NCBI GenBank assembly: GCA_037721555.1
Contig: JBBJOI010000010.1
Location: 1-64,000, forward strand
Direction: 5' to 3'
Source of the DNA: Gaiellasilicea sp037721555
GTDB lineage: Bacteria > Actinomycetota > Thermoleophilia > Gaiellales > Gaiellaceae
DNA length: 64,000 bases
Shown here: in pieces, positions 17,551 through 28,558 of the stretch
How the letters are laid out: every line of letters begins with the position of its first letter
Numbering within the stretch: the stretch's first letter is position 1
Translations under genes and position numbers: made by a program
Notes under the pieces: model-generated
What the model was told of the DNA's origin: nothing
The model's input: only the letters and a program-made list of their open reading frames with translations
Databases searched by the model: none

Positions 17551-17556
17551 CGTGTC

Positions 17557-20304
17557 GTGCAGACTGCAACTCGATCTCGTGCCCGGATCGTCGGCCGCGA
17601 GGTCGAGCTCGCCGCGGTGGCAGCGACGCTCGAGTCAGACGAGCCCGGCGCGCTCGTGCTGTGGGGAGAGCCCGGGATTGGCAAGACGACCCTCTGGGAG
17701 GCAGGCCTCGACGCTGCCAGCGAACGGCGGACGAGTGTGTTGTGCATTCGTCCGGGGCCGCAGGTGCAACCGTCCTTCGCTGGCTTGATCGACCTGTTCG
17801 ACCAGATCGACGTCGCCGCCGTGGCTGGCTTGCCGGCACCCCAACGCCGCGCCCTCGAGGTCGCTCTGCTGCGGATCGAGCCGGCCGGGCCGCCGCTGGA
17901 ACCACAGGCGATCGCACTCGGGCTCCTGAACGTGCTGCGAGCGCTCGTCGCCACCGAGCGCCTGGTGGTGGCGGTCGACGACGTGCAATGGCTCGATCCT
18001 CCATCCGCCGCCGCACTGACCTATGCGGCGCGCCGTCTCGAGGGAAGCGAGGTCGCCTTCCTGCTCGCCCGTCGCTTCGCGGGGACGTCACCGCTCGAGC
18101 GAGCCGTCGAATGGGCGGGCGCGATCCGCATCGAAATCGGTCCGCTGAGTCTGGGCGCCATTCGACAGCTTCTGACGGAGAGCCTCGACCTCAGCCTTCC
18201 CAGGCGGATGCTCCTTCGTCTGCACGAGGTCTCGCAGGGGAATCCGATGCTCGCGCTCGAGCTGGGACGCACGCTCGGCGCTCGAACGCCCGACGACGAA
18301 GACGATTGGCTGCCGGTGACGCCGGTTCTGGAGGAGATGCTCGGCGTGCGCGTGCTGCAACTATCGCAGCCGGTGCGAAGACTCCTGCTCGCGGTTGCCT
18401 CGAGCGCCGAGGCGCGCCTCTCGCACCTCGAGGCGATCGTGGGCACTGCTGTCGTCGAGCAGGCCCTCGACGCGGGGGTTCTCGTGCGGTACCGCGAGCG
18501 GCTGAGGCCCTCGCATCCGCTGCTCGCGGAGGCCGTAAGGGCCCACGCGCAGCCGAGCGAGCGGCGCGCTGTCCATCTGGAGCTCGCCGACGTGGTGTCG
18601 GAGAAGAACGCGCGCGCGCGGCATCTCGCGCTTGGCACGGATGGGCCGGATCCGGGGATCGCCGCGACCGTCAGCGCCGCCGCGGCGCGCGCCGGCGCGC
18701 GTGGCGCCACCGACGACGCGCTGGAGCTGGCGCGGCACGCGCTCCGACTGACACGGCTGCGCGCGGCCGCCCGCAGCGATCGGGTGCTGGCTCTCGCCGA
18801 GCATCTGCTGGTCGCGGGGAAGCCTCGTGAGGCGTCGCGACTTGTCGCAGGCGAGCTCGACCGGCTGCCGGCGGGCTCGCCGCGGGCTCGTGCCCACCTC
18901 CTGCTCGCCGACGGACGCTTTGTCGATTCGCACGTCGAGGACTTCGAGTTGCACCTGCAGCAGGCACTGGCCGAGAGCCGCAGCGATCCTGCGCTCCGGG
19001 CAATTGCGGTAGCAAGGAAGGCCCAGTACACGGCTGTTGCCTGTGTCGAGCGGATCCGGGATGCGGAGCGCTGGGCCTGCGAGGCGCTTCCCGCGGGCGA
19101 GCGGGCGGGGTGGGAGGTGGAGTGCGAGGTGCTGTGGAGCCTCGGCTGGGCGCGCAGCCTCCGCGGACGCCCCATCGACGACTTGCTGGAGCGCACTCGT
19201 ACGGCAGCCGGAACGAGTGTTCACACGCTGCGTTCGCTCGAGCGGATCGAGGCGGAGCGCCTTGCCTGGCGTGGCAACTGCGAGCAGGCGCGCGCGGCCT
19301 ACGCCCGCCTCTTGGAGCAGGCGGACGCACGCGGCGAAGCCTGGTCGTACGTGGTCTTGCGGCAGCAGCTGTGCGAGCTCGAGTTGCGGGTGGGCGACTG
19401 GAGGGCAGCTGCCGACGTCCTCGACGACTGGGAGCAATCGCGCGACGAGGAGCTCCTCGGAACCCCGGCGTACAGCCGGTGTCGAGCTCTGCTTGCCGCC
19501 GGCCGCGGGCTTCCAGACGAGGCGGACCGCTGGGCGGACGAGACCATCGCGGCGTCCGACGCCAGACCGCTCCGTTGGAACTTGCTCGAGGCGCTGCGGG
19601 CCCGGGGAATCGCGGCTCTGCTCGTCCACGAGCCCGAGCGTGCGGTCGAGTCTCTGCGCGTCGTCTGGGAGCACACGCAGCGCGAGGCGGTCGACGAGCC
19701 AGGCGTCTTTCCCGTCGCCCCCGATCTGGTCGAGGCCCTCGTCGAGCTGGGGGAGCCGGACGAGGCGAGCGCCGTCAGCGAGCGGCTGGCGAGGCGCGCA
19801 CGGCAGCAGGGGCATCCGTGGGGTCTGGCCACGGCCGCGCGCTGCCGCTCAATTGTTCGGCTCGCGCGAGGGCCGTACGACGAGCGAGCGGCGGCGGAGC
19901 TCAGCGCTGCGGCGCTCGCCTACGAGCGTCTTGGCCTCCGTTTCGACCACGCGCGCTCGCTGCTTAGCCTCGGCCGGGCGCAGCGCCGCGCGCGAAAGTG
20001 GGGAGCGGCCCGTGCTTCGCTCGAGGAGGCGACGGGAGCATTCGCCGGGATCGGCTCCGTCGGCTGGGCGGCGGGGACGCGGGCCGAGCTCGGCCGCGTG
20101 GGGGCTCGTCGACCGAGACCCACCGGGCAGCTGACGCCTGCCGAGCGGCGCGTCGCGGAGCTCGCGGCGGAGGGACTCTCGAACAAGGAGATTGCCGCGA
20201 GGCTCTTTGTCACGGCTCATACCGTCGAGGTGCACCTCTCACACGGCTACGGGAAGCTCGGCGTCCGTTCCAGGTCGCAGCTGGCGCACGCGCTCAAAGA
20301 TTGA
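17557..20304 (+). CDS. Large AAA-LuxR (LAL/MalT-like) transcriptional regulator
   Basis: A 915-residue regulator. The N-terminal ATPase has Walker A WGEPGIGKTTLWEAG near residue 37 and Walker B LVVAVDDVQWLDPPS, the arrangement of LAL regulators. The long middle (about 300-840) is alpha-helical and repeat-rich, probably TPR-like and ligand-sensing. The C-terminus is a LuxR helix-turn-helix, LTPAERRVAELAAEGLSNKE then IAARLFVTAHTVEVHL. GTG 17557 was chosen because it sits at the predicted transcription start; an in-frame ATG at 17485 would lie upstream of the promoter. It is divergent from the DMFase-like gene and just upstream of the DUF4242 operon, so either could be its target. Confidence 0.9.
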   Translation: MQTATRSRARIVGREVELAAVAATLESDEPGALVLWGEPGIGKTTLWEAGLDAASERRTSVLCIRPGPQVQPSFAGLIDLFDQIDVAAVAGLPAPQRRALEVALLRIEPAGPPLEPQAIALGLLNVLRALVATERLVVAVDDVQWLDPPSAAALTYAARRLEGSEVAFLLARRFAGTSPLERAVEWAGAIRIEIGPLSLGAIRQLLTESLDLSLPRRMLLRLHEVSQGNPMLALELGRTLGARTPDDEDDWLPVTPVLEEMLGVRVLQLSQPVRRLLLAVASSAEARLSHLEAIVGTAVVEQALDAGVLVRYRERLRPSHPLLAEAVRAHAQPSERRAVHLELADVVSEKNARARHLALGTDGPDPGIAATVSAAAARAGARGATDDALELARHALRLTRLRAAARSDRVLALAEHLLVAGKPREASRLVAGELDRLPAGSPRARAHLLLADGRFVDSHVEDFELHLQQALAESRSDPALRAIAVARKAQYTAVACVERIRDAERWACEALPAGERAGWEVECEVLWSLGWARSLRGRPIDDLLERTRTAAGTSVHTLRSLERIEAERLAWRGNCEQARAAYARLLEQADARGEAWSYVVLRQQLCELELRVGDWRAAADVLDDWEQSRDEELLGTPAYSRCRALLAAGRGLPDEADRWADETIAASDARPLRWNLLEALRARGIAALLVHEPERAVESLRVVWEHTQREAVDEPGVFPVAPDLVEALVELGEPDEASAVSERLARRARQQGHPWGLATAARCRSIVRLARGPYDERAAAELSAAALAYERLGLRFDHARSLLSLGRAQRRARKWGAARASLEEATGAFAGIGSVGWAAGTRAELGRVGARRPRPTGQLTPAERRVAELAAEGLSNKEIAARLFVTAHTVEVHLSHGYGKLGVRSRSQLAHALKD

Positions 20305-20310
20305 GGGTTT

Positions 20311-20345
20311 CCGTTATTTAACGGCAGGTTCGGTGGGCGTAGCGT
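20311..20345 (+). promoter_or_regulatory. Palindrome and -10 element before the DUF4242 operon
   Basis: CCGTTATTTAACGG (20311-20324) is an inverted repeat in an AT-rich patch, about 16 bases upstream of TAGCGT (20340-20345), which lies 7 bases before the DUF4242 ATG. Its position overlaps the expected -35 region, so it could be an operator; a weak terminator for the LuxR gene is the alternative. Confidence 0.4.
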
Positions 20346-20352
20346 AGACGCC

Positions 20353-20606
20353 ATGGCCGAGTTCCTCGTCGAGCTTTACGTTGCACGCACGGATGCGGCG
20401 GGGGCGGAACGCAACGGGAAGAGCGCCCGCCGGGCAGCCGAGGAGCTGACGCGTGAGGGGGTGGAGGTGCAGTACGTGCGCTCGATCTTCGTCCCCGACG
20501 ACGAGACGTGCTACCTCCTCTTCGAGGCGCGCTCGGCGGATGTCGTCCGCGAGGCCGCACGGCGCGCCGACTTGCCGTTCGATCGTGTCGCCGAGGCGGT
20601 CGGCGC

Positions 20607-20610
<4 letters not shown>
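20353..20610 (+). CDS. DUF4242 small protein
   Basis: An 85-residue ferredoxin-like alpha/beta protein of the DUF4242 family, whose Streptomyces member SCO4226 binds nickel. It begins MAEFLVELYVARTDA and continues through VEVQYVRSIFVPDDETCYL, the conserved family core with the F-V-P-D-D-E-T motif. No signal peptide is seen. Its stop overlaps the GTG start of the next gene (GTGA), so it is translationally coupled to the first glycine-rich secreted protein. A sensory or metal-binding role is inference. Confidence 0.8.
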
Positions 20611-22505
<1,895 letters not shown>

Positions 22506-22525
22506 TCGAACGGAGGAGACTCGAA

Positions 22526-22909
22526 ATGGCAATTCGCGACAAGCTGGAAGAGAACGTGCAGGCCTATCTCGAGCCGAGCGAGAAGGTTCAGTCGGTGTTC
22601 CCGGCGACGAGCGGACCGAGCCCGTACTTCCTGATCCTGACCGGCTACCTGTTCTCGTTCTTCATGAAGTGGGTGATCATCGCGGTGACCGACCGGCGCA
22701 TCCTGCTGCTGAAGGCGAGCATGACCGGGACGACGAAGCCGAAGGAGCTGCCGGGCACGTTTCCGCGCGAGACGCAGCTTGGCCCGGTCTCCGGCACCTA
22801 CGCGAAGATCGACCTCGGCGGCACGCGTTACCACGTGCACAAGCGCTTCCACAAGGACGTCAAGACGGCGGACGCTGCAACGTCCGCCCCTGGGCTCGCC
22901 CCGGCTTAG
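22526..22909 (+). CDS. Small PH-like (bacterial PH domain) membrane-associated protein
   Basis: A 127-residue protein that starts MAIRDKLEENVQAYLEPSEK and continues with ITGYLFSFF-type hydrophobic residues around 40-60, then ITAVTDRRILLLKAS-like text (exactly AVTDRRILLLKAS), the signature of YokE/bacterial PH domains. Family function is poorly known; some act in stress responses or at the membrane. A strong Shine-Dalgarno GGAGGAG (22512-22518) lies 7 bases before the ATG, unlike the leaderless genes around it. It is sandwiched between two glycine-rich paralogues on the same strand. Confidence 0.75.
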   Translation: MAIRDKLEENVQAYLEPSEKVQSVFPATSGPSPYFLILTGYLFSFFMKWVIIAVTDRRILLLKASMTGTTKPKELPGTFPRETQLGPVSGTYAKIDLGGTRYHVHKRFHKDVKTADAATSAPGLAPA

Positions 22910-22920
22910 GGCTCTGACGC

Positions 22921-24810
22921 GTGCGCCGCTCGTTTCCGATCGGGCTTCTGGTCTTGCTCGCGGTCTTGCCGGTGGCGGGGCCGTCGGCTGCGCCTGACCT
23001 GCGGGCGCCTCGGATCGTGGCTGCGGTCGTGCAGGACGGGAACGGGGACTTCCGTGCCGACCGTGTGCGCGTGACCTTCTCCGAGCGCGTTCGCCATGTC
23101 CGCGACGCCGATGGCGCGTATCCGTTGGTCGTCGCGGGCTACCGAGTCGGCTCGATCGCTGCGGCGCGTGGGAAGGTCGTGGTAGTGGTGCTGGTGGAGC
23201 GCTCGTCGGTGGATGCGGCGGTGCGGCCGCTGATCCGCTATCGGCGCTCGAGTTCGGAGCCGGTGCTGGATGCAGCGGGCAACCAGGCGCGTGTGCAGGT
23301 GTTCCGGGCGCGCGCCCATGGTAGGGTGCCGACCGCGCTTCCGCCTGCTGGGCCCCCGCCGCTGCCGCCTCAGCCGGCCCCGAACCTCGATCCGGACGGT
23401 GACGGCTTCGCTGCGCCGGCGGATTGTCAGCCGACCAATGCGGCTGTGAATCCGCGGGCGGCGGATCTGCCCGATCTCTTGTTCGTCGACTCGAATTGCG
23501 ATGGGATCGACGGGACGGAGGCGAACGCGATCTTCGTCTCGCCATTCGGGAACGACGTGGCTCCGGGCACGAAGGCAGCGCCAAAGCGGGAGATCAACGC
23601 GGCCCTGGCGGTCGCCGCTGCCAGCGGCCGCTACGTCCTCGCTGCCGAGGGCTCGTATGGTCGGGTCGTCCTGATCAGCGGCGTCGGCATCTACGGGGGC
23701 TACGACCGAGCTACGTGGGGCCGCAGTGCGGATCGGATCACGTTGATCGAGGGGGCTCCCGAAGCGATCCTGGCCGTGGGTGCCACCGGCACGCTTCTGC
23801 AGCATGTGAGCGTACGTGGGGCGAACGCTGGTGCGAGCGCCTACGGCATCCGCGCGATCGACGGCGCCAGCCTCACGTTGCAGCGCGTCAATGTCACTGC
23901 CGGGGGTGGAGCTGCGGGCGCCTTTGGAGCCGGCGGGGCAGCAGGTCTCGCTGGAAGGAACGGCGGTCCGGGCAACAACCGTGGGCGGGGCGGCGCGCCC
24001 GGGCTGAACGACGCCGGGGGCCTCAGCGGTGGTCGCGGAGGCGAGGGCAACGACAGCGGGGCCGGCGAGCCGGGCGGCACGGGTCAGGTCGGGACTCCCG
24101 GCGGCCCTGGCGGTAAGGCAGGCAATCCCGGGAAGAACGGCGGGATCGGCCAGAACGGCCGAGACGGCGCAGCTGGACTGCGTGCTCAAGGAGGCACGAG
24201 CTCAGCTGCTGGAGCTGCAAGCCTTTGGGTGGTCGCTGACGGCAGCCGAGGGTTCTTCGGCGGCTTCGGCAGTGGGGGCGGCGGCGGCGGCGCCGGCGGC
24301 GCCGGCTCGAGCGTTTTCCTCCTCAACAATCCCGGTGGAGGCGGTGGTGGTGGGGGTGCAGGCGGTGGCACCGGTGGACGCGGCGAGGGCGGGCGCGCAG
24401 GCGGTGGCTCCTTCGGTCTCTACCTTTACACCTCGACCGTCGTCGTCGACGCGGGCTCGATCGCGAGCGGGAACGGCGGCGCGGGTGGCCGCGGCGGAAA
24501 CGGCGGCGCGGGTGGGAGCGGCGGCGCCGGCGGGTTCGCCGAGCCAGCCTTCAGCGGAATCGGCGCAACCGCGAAGCCCGGCCGTGGCGGCAACGGCGGA
24601 AACGGTGGGAGAGGTGGTCAGGGAGGAGCAGGCGGCGGCGGCGCGGGTGGCCCGAGCATCGCCGTCATGAAGGTCGGCAACGCGACAGCGACGCTGACGA
24701 CGACGGTCCTCGCCTTCGGCCAGGGCGGCCCCGGCGGCCCTCCCGGCAGCGGTGGCACCGGCACGCCTGCGGCGAGCCAAGCTGGACTCGCGCAGGCGAT
24801 CTATCCCTAG
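22921..24810 (+). CDS. Secreted glycine-rich protein (paralogue 2)
   Basis: A 629-residue paralogue of the protein at 20607, with the same domain order: signal peptide, Ig-like VQDGNGDFRADRVRVTFSER, Pro-rich linker, MopE-like DPDGDGFAAPADCQPTNAAV and DSNCDGIDGTEANAIFVSP, beta-helix-like segment with YVLAAEGSYGRVV, Gly-rich tail and the same AQAIYP end. The Gly-rich section is interrupted by a hydrophobic insert around ASLWVVADGSRGFFGG that paralogue 1 lacks. GTG 22921 starts 11 bases after the PH-like gene. The unit DUF4242-GlyR1-PH-GlyR2 looks like one operon created by a tandem duplication. Confidence 0.8.
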   Translation: MRRSFPIGLLVLLAVLPVAGPSAAPDLRAPRIVAAVVQDGNGDFRADRVRVTFSERVRHVRDADGAYPLVVAGYRVGSIAAARGKVVVVVLVERSSVDAAVRPLIRYRRSSSEPVLDAAGNQARVQVFRARAHGRVPTALPPAGPPPLPPQPAPNLDPDGDGFAAPADCQPTNAAVNPRAADLPDLLFVDSNCDGIDGTEANAIFVSPFGNDVAPGTKAAPKREINAALAVAAASGRYVLAAEGSYGRVVLISGVGIYGGYDRATWGRSADRITLIEGAPEAILAVGATGTLLQHVSVRGANAGASAYGIRAIDGASLTLQRVNVTAGGGAAGAFGAGGAAGLAGRNGGPGNNRGRGGAPGLNDAGGLSGGRGGEGNDSGAGEPGGTGQVGTPGGPGGKAGNPGKNGGIGQNGRDGAAGLRAQGGTSSAAGAASLWVVADGSRGFFGGFGSGGGGGGAGGAGSSVFLLNNPGGGGGGGGAGGGTGGRGEGGRAGGGSFGLYLYTSTVVVDAGSIASGNGGAGGRGGNGGAGGSGGAGGFAEPAFSGIGATAKPGRGGNGGNGGRGGQGGAGGGGAGGPSIAVMKVGNATATLTTTVLAFGQGGPGGPPGSGGTGTPAASQAGLAQAIYP

Positions 24811-24819
24811 AGCCAGCGT

Positions 24820-25305
24820 CTAGCCGTCGCTGGTGCGCTGCTCGAGCTCGTTCGCCTTGCTGGTCAGAGCGGCAAAGCCGGCCTGCAGCCAGTCGTTTGC
24901 GCCCGCGGCAGCCAGCGAGCACGTGAGCAGCCGCCCGGAGCGCGGCGCGAGCATGTGAGCGGAGACGAGGCCGGCGGCGGTCCACGCGCCGATGCAACGC
25001 GAGCAGGTGAGAAGCTCGCCGAGCGCCTGTCTCGGACCGCCGATCTCGACGGGCTTCTCGTCACCTTCGTGCGCTGCGCCCTGCACGAACGGGTCGCGCA
25101 GGAAGCTCGTGACCTCGTCGTCGGTGATCGTGCGTGAAGCCTTGAACGTCGCCGCGGCCAAGCACCGCGAGATCGAGCGGGGTGAGCTGCTCGGGACGGC
25201 GCCCGAGCAACGTCGCAAGGGTGGCGACGCCCGTCATTCCCGCGCCGAAGATACCGACCAGCGCGGCGTAGATGGCGTAAGGGGCGACTCGGTCTCGAGA
25301 GCCAC
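24820..25305 (-). pseudogene. DUF1360 membrane protein gene with two frameshifts
   Basis: The intact 3' part reads TFKASRTITDDEVTSFLRDP and LGELLTCSRCIGAWTAAG, the conserved DUF1360 core with its C-x-x-C-x-G-x-W motif. The 5' part, VALETESP then PYAIYAALVGIFGAGMTG, lies in other frames. Reading through requires one added C near 25281-25284 (minus-strand C run) and one removed base near 25156-25159. DUF1360 proteins are small membrane proteins linked to sporulation or cell-envelope functions in other phyla. Either decay or sequencing error; the 3' frame alone would lack the first membrane helix. Confidence 0.65.
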
Positions 25306-25311
25306 GGGAGC

Positions 25312-25317
25312 TACCCT
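25312..25317 (+). promoter_or_regulatory. Predicted -10 element of uvrB
   Basis: TACCCT lies 9 bases before the uvrB ATG at 25327. No LexA box of the CGAACnnnnGTTCG type is present in the 100 bases upstream, in contrast to uvrA. Confidence 0.45.
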
Positions 25318-25326
25318 GTGCTCGGG

Positions 25327-27333
25327 ATGACAGAACTCAAAACCTCCGCCGCGTACCTGCCGACGGGCGACCAGCCGAGGGCGATCGAGGAACTCGCCCG
25401 CTCGCTTCAGGCGGGCGAGCGCTATCAGACGCTCCTCGGCGCCACCGGTACCGGCAAGACGGCGACGATGGCCTGGATCATCGAGCAGGTTCAGCGACCC
25501 GCGCTCATCATCGCGCACAACAAGACGCTCGCAGCTCAGCTTTGCAACGAGTTCCGCGAGTTCTTTCCGCAGAACGCCGTCGAGTACTTCGTCTCCTACT
25601 ACGACTACTACCAACCCGAGGCGTACGTCCCGCAGGCGGACCTCTACATCGAGAAGGACAGCTCGCGGAACGACGACATCGACCGACTCCGCCACGCGGC
25701 CACGTCGAATCTGCTCTCGCGGCGAGACGCGATCATCGTCGCCTCCGTCTCGTGCATCTACGGCCTCGGCTCGCCCGAGGAGTACGAGAAGCGCGTCGTC
25801 TTCCTGACGGTCGGGGAGGAGACCGACCGCGACGTGCTGCTGCGCAAGCTGATCGACATCCAGTACGTCCGCAACGACACGCTTCTCGGCCGGGGCCGCT
25901 TCCGGGTGAAGGGCGACGTGGTCGAGATCCAGCCGGCCTACTCCGAGACGGCTTACCGCATCTCCATGTTCGGCGACGACGTCGAGCAGATCACCCACTT
26001 CGACCCGCTCACCGGCGAGATCTACGCAAAGCTGGACACGATCACGATCTTCCCTGCGACGCAGTACGTGACCTCGAAACCGACGATCGAGCGCGCGCAC
26101 GACGAGATCAAGCACGAACTGGAGCAGCAGGCCGGCCTCTTCGAGTCTCAGGGCCGGCTGCTCGAGGCCCATCGGATCCGCCAGCGGACGGAGTACGACC
26201 TCGAGATGATGCGCGAGCTCGGCTTCTGCAACGGGATCGAGAACTACTCGAGGATCCTCGATGGACGGCCGCCGGGGTCGGCGCCGCACACGCTGCTCGA
26301 CTACTTCCCGTCGGACTACGTCGTGTTCGTCGACGAGTCGCACCAGACGATCCCGCAGATCGGCGGCATGTACGAGGGCGATCGTTCGCGCAAGCAGACT
26401 CTCGTCGATCACGGGTTCCGGCTGCCCTCCGCGCTCGACAACCGGCCGCTGCGCTTCGACGAGTTCCTCGCCAAGGTGCCGCAGCTCGTCTTCGTCTCCG
26501 CCACACCCGGCCCGTACGAGGCGCGTCATTCGACCGTCGTCGCCGAGCAGCTGATCCGGCCGACCTTCCTCGTCGATCCGGAGGTCGAGCTGCGACCGAC
26601 GAAGAATCAGATCGACGATCTGCTGAACGAGATCCGCCGGCGCGCCGACGCGGGCGAGCGCGTCCTCGTGACGACGTTGACGAAGAAGATGTCTGAGGAT
26701 CTAACGGACTACCTGCTCGAGGCGGGCGTTCGGGCCCGCTACCTGCACTCGGAGATCGACACGCTCGAGCGGATCCAGATCATCCGCGAGCTTCGTCTCG
26801 GCGAGTACGACGTGCTCGTCGGGATCAACCTGCTGCGTGAGGGCCTCGATCTGCCCGAGGTGTCGCTCGTTGCGATTCTGGACGCCGACAAGGAGGGCTT
26901 CCTGCGCGGGAAGACCGCGCTCGTGCAGACGATCGGTCGGGCGGCGCGGAACGTGAACGGCCGCGTGCTCCTGTACGCGGACAAGCTGACCGAGGCGATC
27001 AAGGGCGCGATGGACGAGACCGAGCGCCGGCGCGTGATCCAGCTCGCCTACAACGAGGAGCACGGTACGACACCGCTCTCGATCACGAAGGGCGTCTCGG
27101 ACATCGCGGAATTCCTCCAGTTCGAGAATCCGAACGTGCCCGGCCGCAGGCGCCGCTCGGGCACTGACGTGGAGGGGATGTCGCGCGACGAGCTCGAGAA
27201 GCTCGTGATCACCCTCGAGGAGGAGATGTTCGCGGCCGCGGAAGAGCTCCGCTTCGAGTACGCCGCGAAGCTCCGCGACGAGATCAAGGACCTGCGGCGG
27301 GAGCTCACCGCGCTCGCTGCCACACCCGCCTAG
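25327..27333 (+). CDS. uvrB: Excinuclease ABC subunit B
   Basis: A 668-residue UvrB, the damage-verification helicase of nucleotide excision repair. Walker A is LLGATGTGKTATMAW, the beta-hairpin region is SYYDYYQPEAYVPQADLYIE, motif II/III includes VVFVDESHQTIPQIG, and helicase motif VI is ALVQTIGRAARNVNG. The C-terminal UVR motif that docks UvrC is ELEKLVITLEEEMFAAAEEL with RFEYAAKLRDEI after it. ATG 27 bases in from GTG 25318 was chosen since the -10 element touches the GTG. uvrA lies 9 kb downstream; uvrC is not in the window. Confidence 0.96.
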   Translation: MTELKTSAAYLPTGDQPRAIEELARSLQAGERYQTLLGATGTGKTATMAWIIEQVQRPALIIAHNKTLAAQLCNEFREFFPQNAVEYFVSYYDYYQPEAYVPQADLYIEKDSSRNDDIDRLRHAATSNLLSRRDAIIVASVSCIYGLGSPEEYEKRVVFLTVGEETDRDVLLRKLIDIQYVRNDTLLGRGRFRVKGDVVEIQPAYSETAYRISMFGDDVEQITHFDPLTGEIYAKLDTITIFPATQYVTSKPTIERAHDEIKHELEQQAGLFESQGRLLEAHRIRQRTEYDLEMMRELGFCNGIENYSRILDGRPPGSAPHTLLDYFPSDYVVFVDESHQTIPQIGGMYEGDRSRKQTLVDHGFRLPSALDNRPLRFDEFLAKVPQLVFVSATPGPYEARHSTVVAEQLIRPTFLVDPEVELRPTKNQIDDLLNEIRRRADAGERVLVTTLTKKMSEDLTDYLLEAGVRARYLHSEIDTLERIQIIRELRLGEYDVLVGINLLREGLDLPEVSLVAILDADKEGFLRGKTALVQTIGRAARNVNGRVLLYADKLTEAIKGAMDETERRRVIQLAYNEEHGTTPLSITKGVSDIAEFLQFENPNVPGRRRRSGTDVEGMSRDELEKLVITLEEEMFAAAEELRFEYAAKLRDEIKDLRRELTALAATPA

Positions 27334-27346
27334 CTGTACTGAACGT

Positions 27347-27598
27347 ATGTCAAAGATGATTACATTGCGCGTGTCAGACGAGCGCCTGCGTCGGCTGGAC
27401 GAGGTCGTAGGCCGGAACGAATATTCGACCCGATCGGCTGCGCTGACCGCCGCACTCGAGCGGCTCATCGTCGAGGACGAGCGCCGCGCGATCGACCGGG
27501 CCATCGTGGAGGGCTACACGCGTCTCCCGCCCACGGCCGAGGAGGACGCCTCGGCGCGTGCATCCGGCCTCGAGTCGATCCGCGAAGAACCCTGGTGA
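27347..27598 (+). CDS. CopG/RHH-type antitoxin
   Basis: An 83-residue ribbon-helix-helix protein. The N-terminal strand ITLRVSDERLRRLDEVVGR and the following helices (STRSAALTAALERL) form the DNA-binding dimer domain, and the C-terminal tail (GYTRLPPTAEEDASARASGL) is the disordered toxin-neutralising part. A -10-like TGTACT (27335-27340) lies 6 bases before the ATG. The stop overlaps the start of the MazF-type toxin gene, the standard arrangement of such pairs. The toxin frame is broken, so the antitoxin may now act alone. Confidence 0.82.
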   Translation: MSKMITLRVSDERLRRLDEVVGRNEYSTRSAALTAALERLIVEDERRAIDRAIVEGYTRLPPTAEEDASARASGLESIREEPW

Positions 27599-27920
27599 GC
27601 GAGAGCCGGATGAGGCGCGGAGAGATCTGGTGGGTCGAGCGGCCGAAAGCGGGCCGTAGACCGCATCTCGTACTGAGCCGCGACACGGCTATCCCGATTC
27701 TCAACTCCGTGCTGGCGGTGCCGGCGACTCGACGATCCGGGCGATCCCGTCCCAGGTTCCACTTGGGCGGGAGGAAGGTTTGCCCCGAGACTGCGCTCTC
27801 GCCCTCGATAACACGCGGGTCGTTGCGAAGTCCTACTTCGTCGAGAGGATCTGTGAGCTCGACGCTGCCCGAATGCGCGACGTCTGCCGCGCCCTCGAGT
27901 ACGCGACCGGCTGCGACTGA
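27595..27920 (+). pseudogene. MazF/PemK-type toxin with a frameshift
   Basis: From GTG 27595 (or ATG 27610) the frame reads MRRGEIWWVERPKAGRRPHL and VLSRDTAIPILNSVLAVPAT, the start of a PemK-like ribonuclease. The rest of the family sequence continues one frame over: TIRAIPSQVPLGREEGLPRD, CALALDNTRVVAKSYFVERI and a stop at 27918-27920. One missing base at about 27730-27732 (VPAT-R-TIRA) explains the shift. The unshifted frame instead runs on into the next gene as nonsense. The break removes the C-terminal half including conserved core strands, so the toxin should be inactive as sequenced. Confidence 0.78.
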
Positions 27921-27945
27921 TCGACAACCAATCAAGGAGATCGTC

Positions 27946-28227
27946 ATGTGCCGCAACATCCGCACGCTGCACAACTTCGAGCCGCCTGCCACCGAGGACG
28001 AGATCCACGCCTCGGCGCTCCAGTACGTCCGCAAGCTGAGCGGCGCCTCCAAGCCCTCCCGGGCGAACGAGGCCGTCTTCGAGCGGGCGGTGGAGGAGGT
28101 CGTCGAGGCAACGCGCCGCCTACTCGACGGGCTCGTCACTGCCGCAGAGCCGCGAGACCGCGAGACCGAAGCGGCGAAGGCGCAGGAGCGCTCGGCGTCA
28201 CGGTTCGCGCGTTCGGCAACCGGGTAG
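27946..28227 (+). CDS. DUF2277 protein
   Basis: A 93-residue soluble protein that starts MCRNIRTLHNFEPPATEDEI and continues HASALQYVRKLSGASKPSRA, the highly conserved DUF2277 sequence. The function is unknown. The ATG at 27946 follows a Shine-Dalgarno AAGGAGA (27934-27940). The same frame is open upstream only because the frameshifted toxin runs through; the real gene begins here. Confidence 0.85.
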   Translation: MCRNIRTLHNFEPPATEDEIHASALQYVRKLSGASKPSRANEAVFERAVEEVVEATRRLLDGLVTAAEPRDRETEAAKAQERSASRFARSATG

Positions 28228-28236
28228 GAGGCGTCA

Positions 28237-28548
28237 GTGCTCGGCGCGATCATCGGCATCGTGGTCTCTGGCCTGCTCGTCGGGGCCCTGGCGCGATTCG
28301 CCGTGCCGGGGCCGGATCCGCTGCCGATCTGGAAGACGATCCTGCTCGGGATCCTCGGCTCGATCGTGGGCGGCCTGCTGGCCACCCTGCTCGGCTTCGT
28401 CGACAACGACGAGCTCATCGACGGCGGCGAGGCGATCGCGACGTTCCTCTTCTCGCTCGGTGGAGCGATCCTGCTGCTGATCGCCTACCGGCGCTTCGCG
28501 CAGGATCGCGGCATCACCGGCCCCGGCGCAGGCAAGCCGCCGGACTAG
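28237..28548 (+). CDS. GlsB/YeaQ/YmgE-family membrane protein
   Basis: A 103-residue integral membrane protein with three hydrophobic helices. It starts GTG with LGAIIGIVVSGLLVGALARF, followed by KTILLGILGSIVGGLLATLL and FLFSLGGAILLLIAYRRF. Glycine-zipper-like spacing is typical of the transglycosylase-associated family, linked to stress responses. It is 9 bases after DUF2277. A second family member lies at 30804. Confidence 0.8.
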   Translation: MLGAIIGIVVSGLLVGALARFAVPGPDPLPIWKTILLGILGSIVGGLLATLLGFVDNDELIDGGEAIATFLFSLGGAILLLIAYRRFAQDRGITGPGAGKPPD

Positions 28549-28558
28549 AACGCTCGCG

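Noticed and set aside
25219..25326. LexA box before uvrB
   Set aside because: No CGAACnnnnGTTCG-like sequence within the upstream region.
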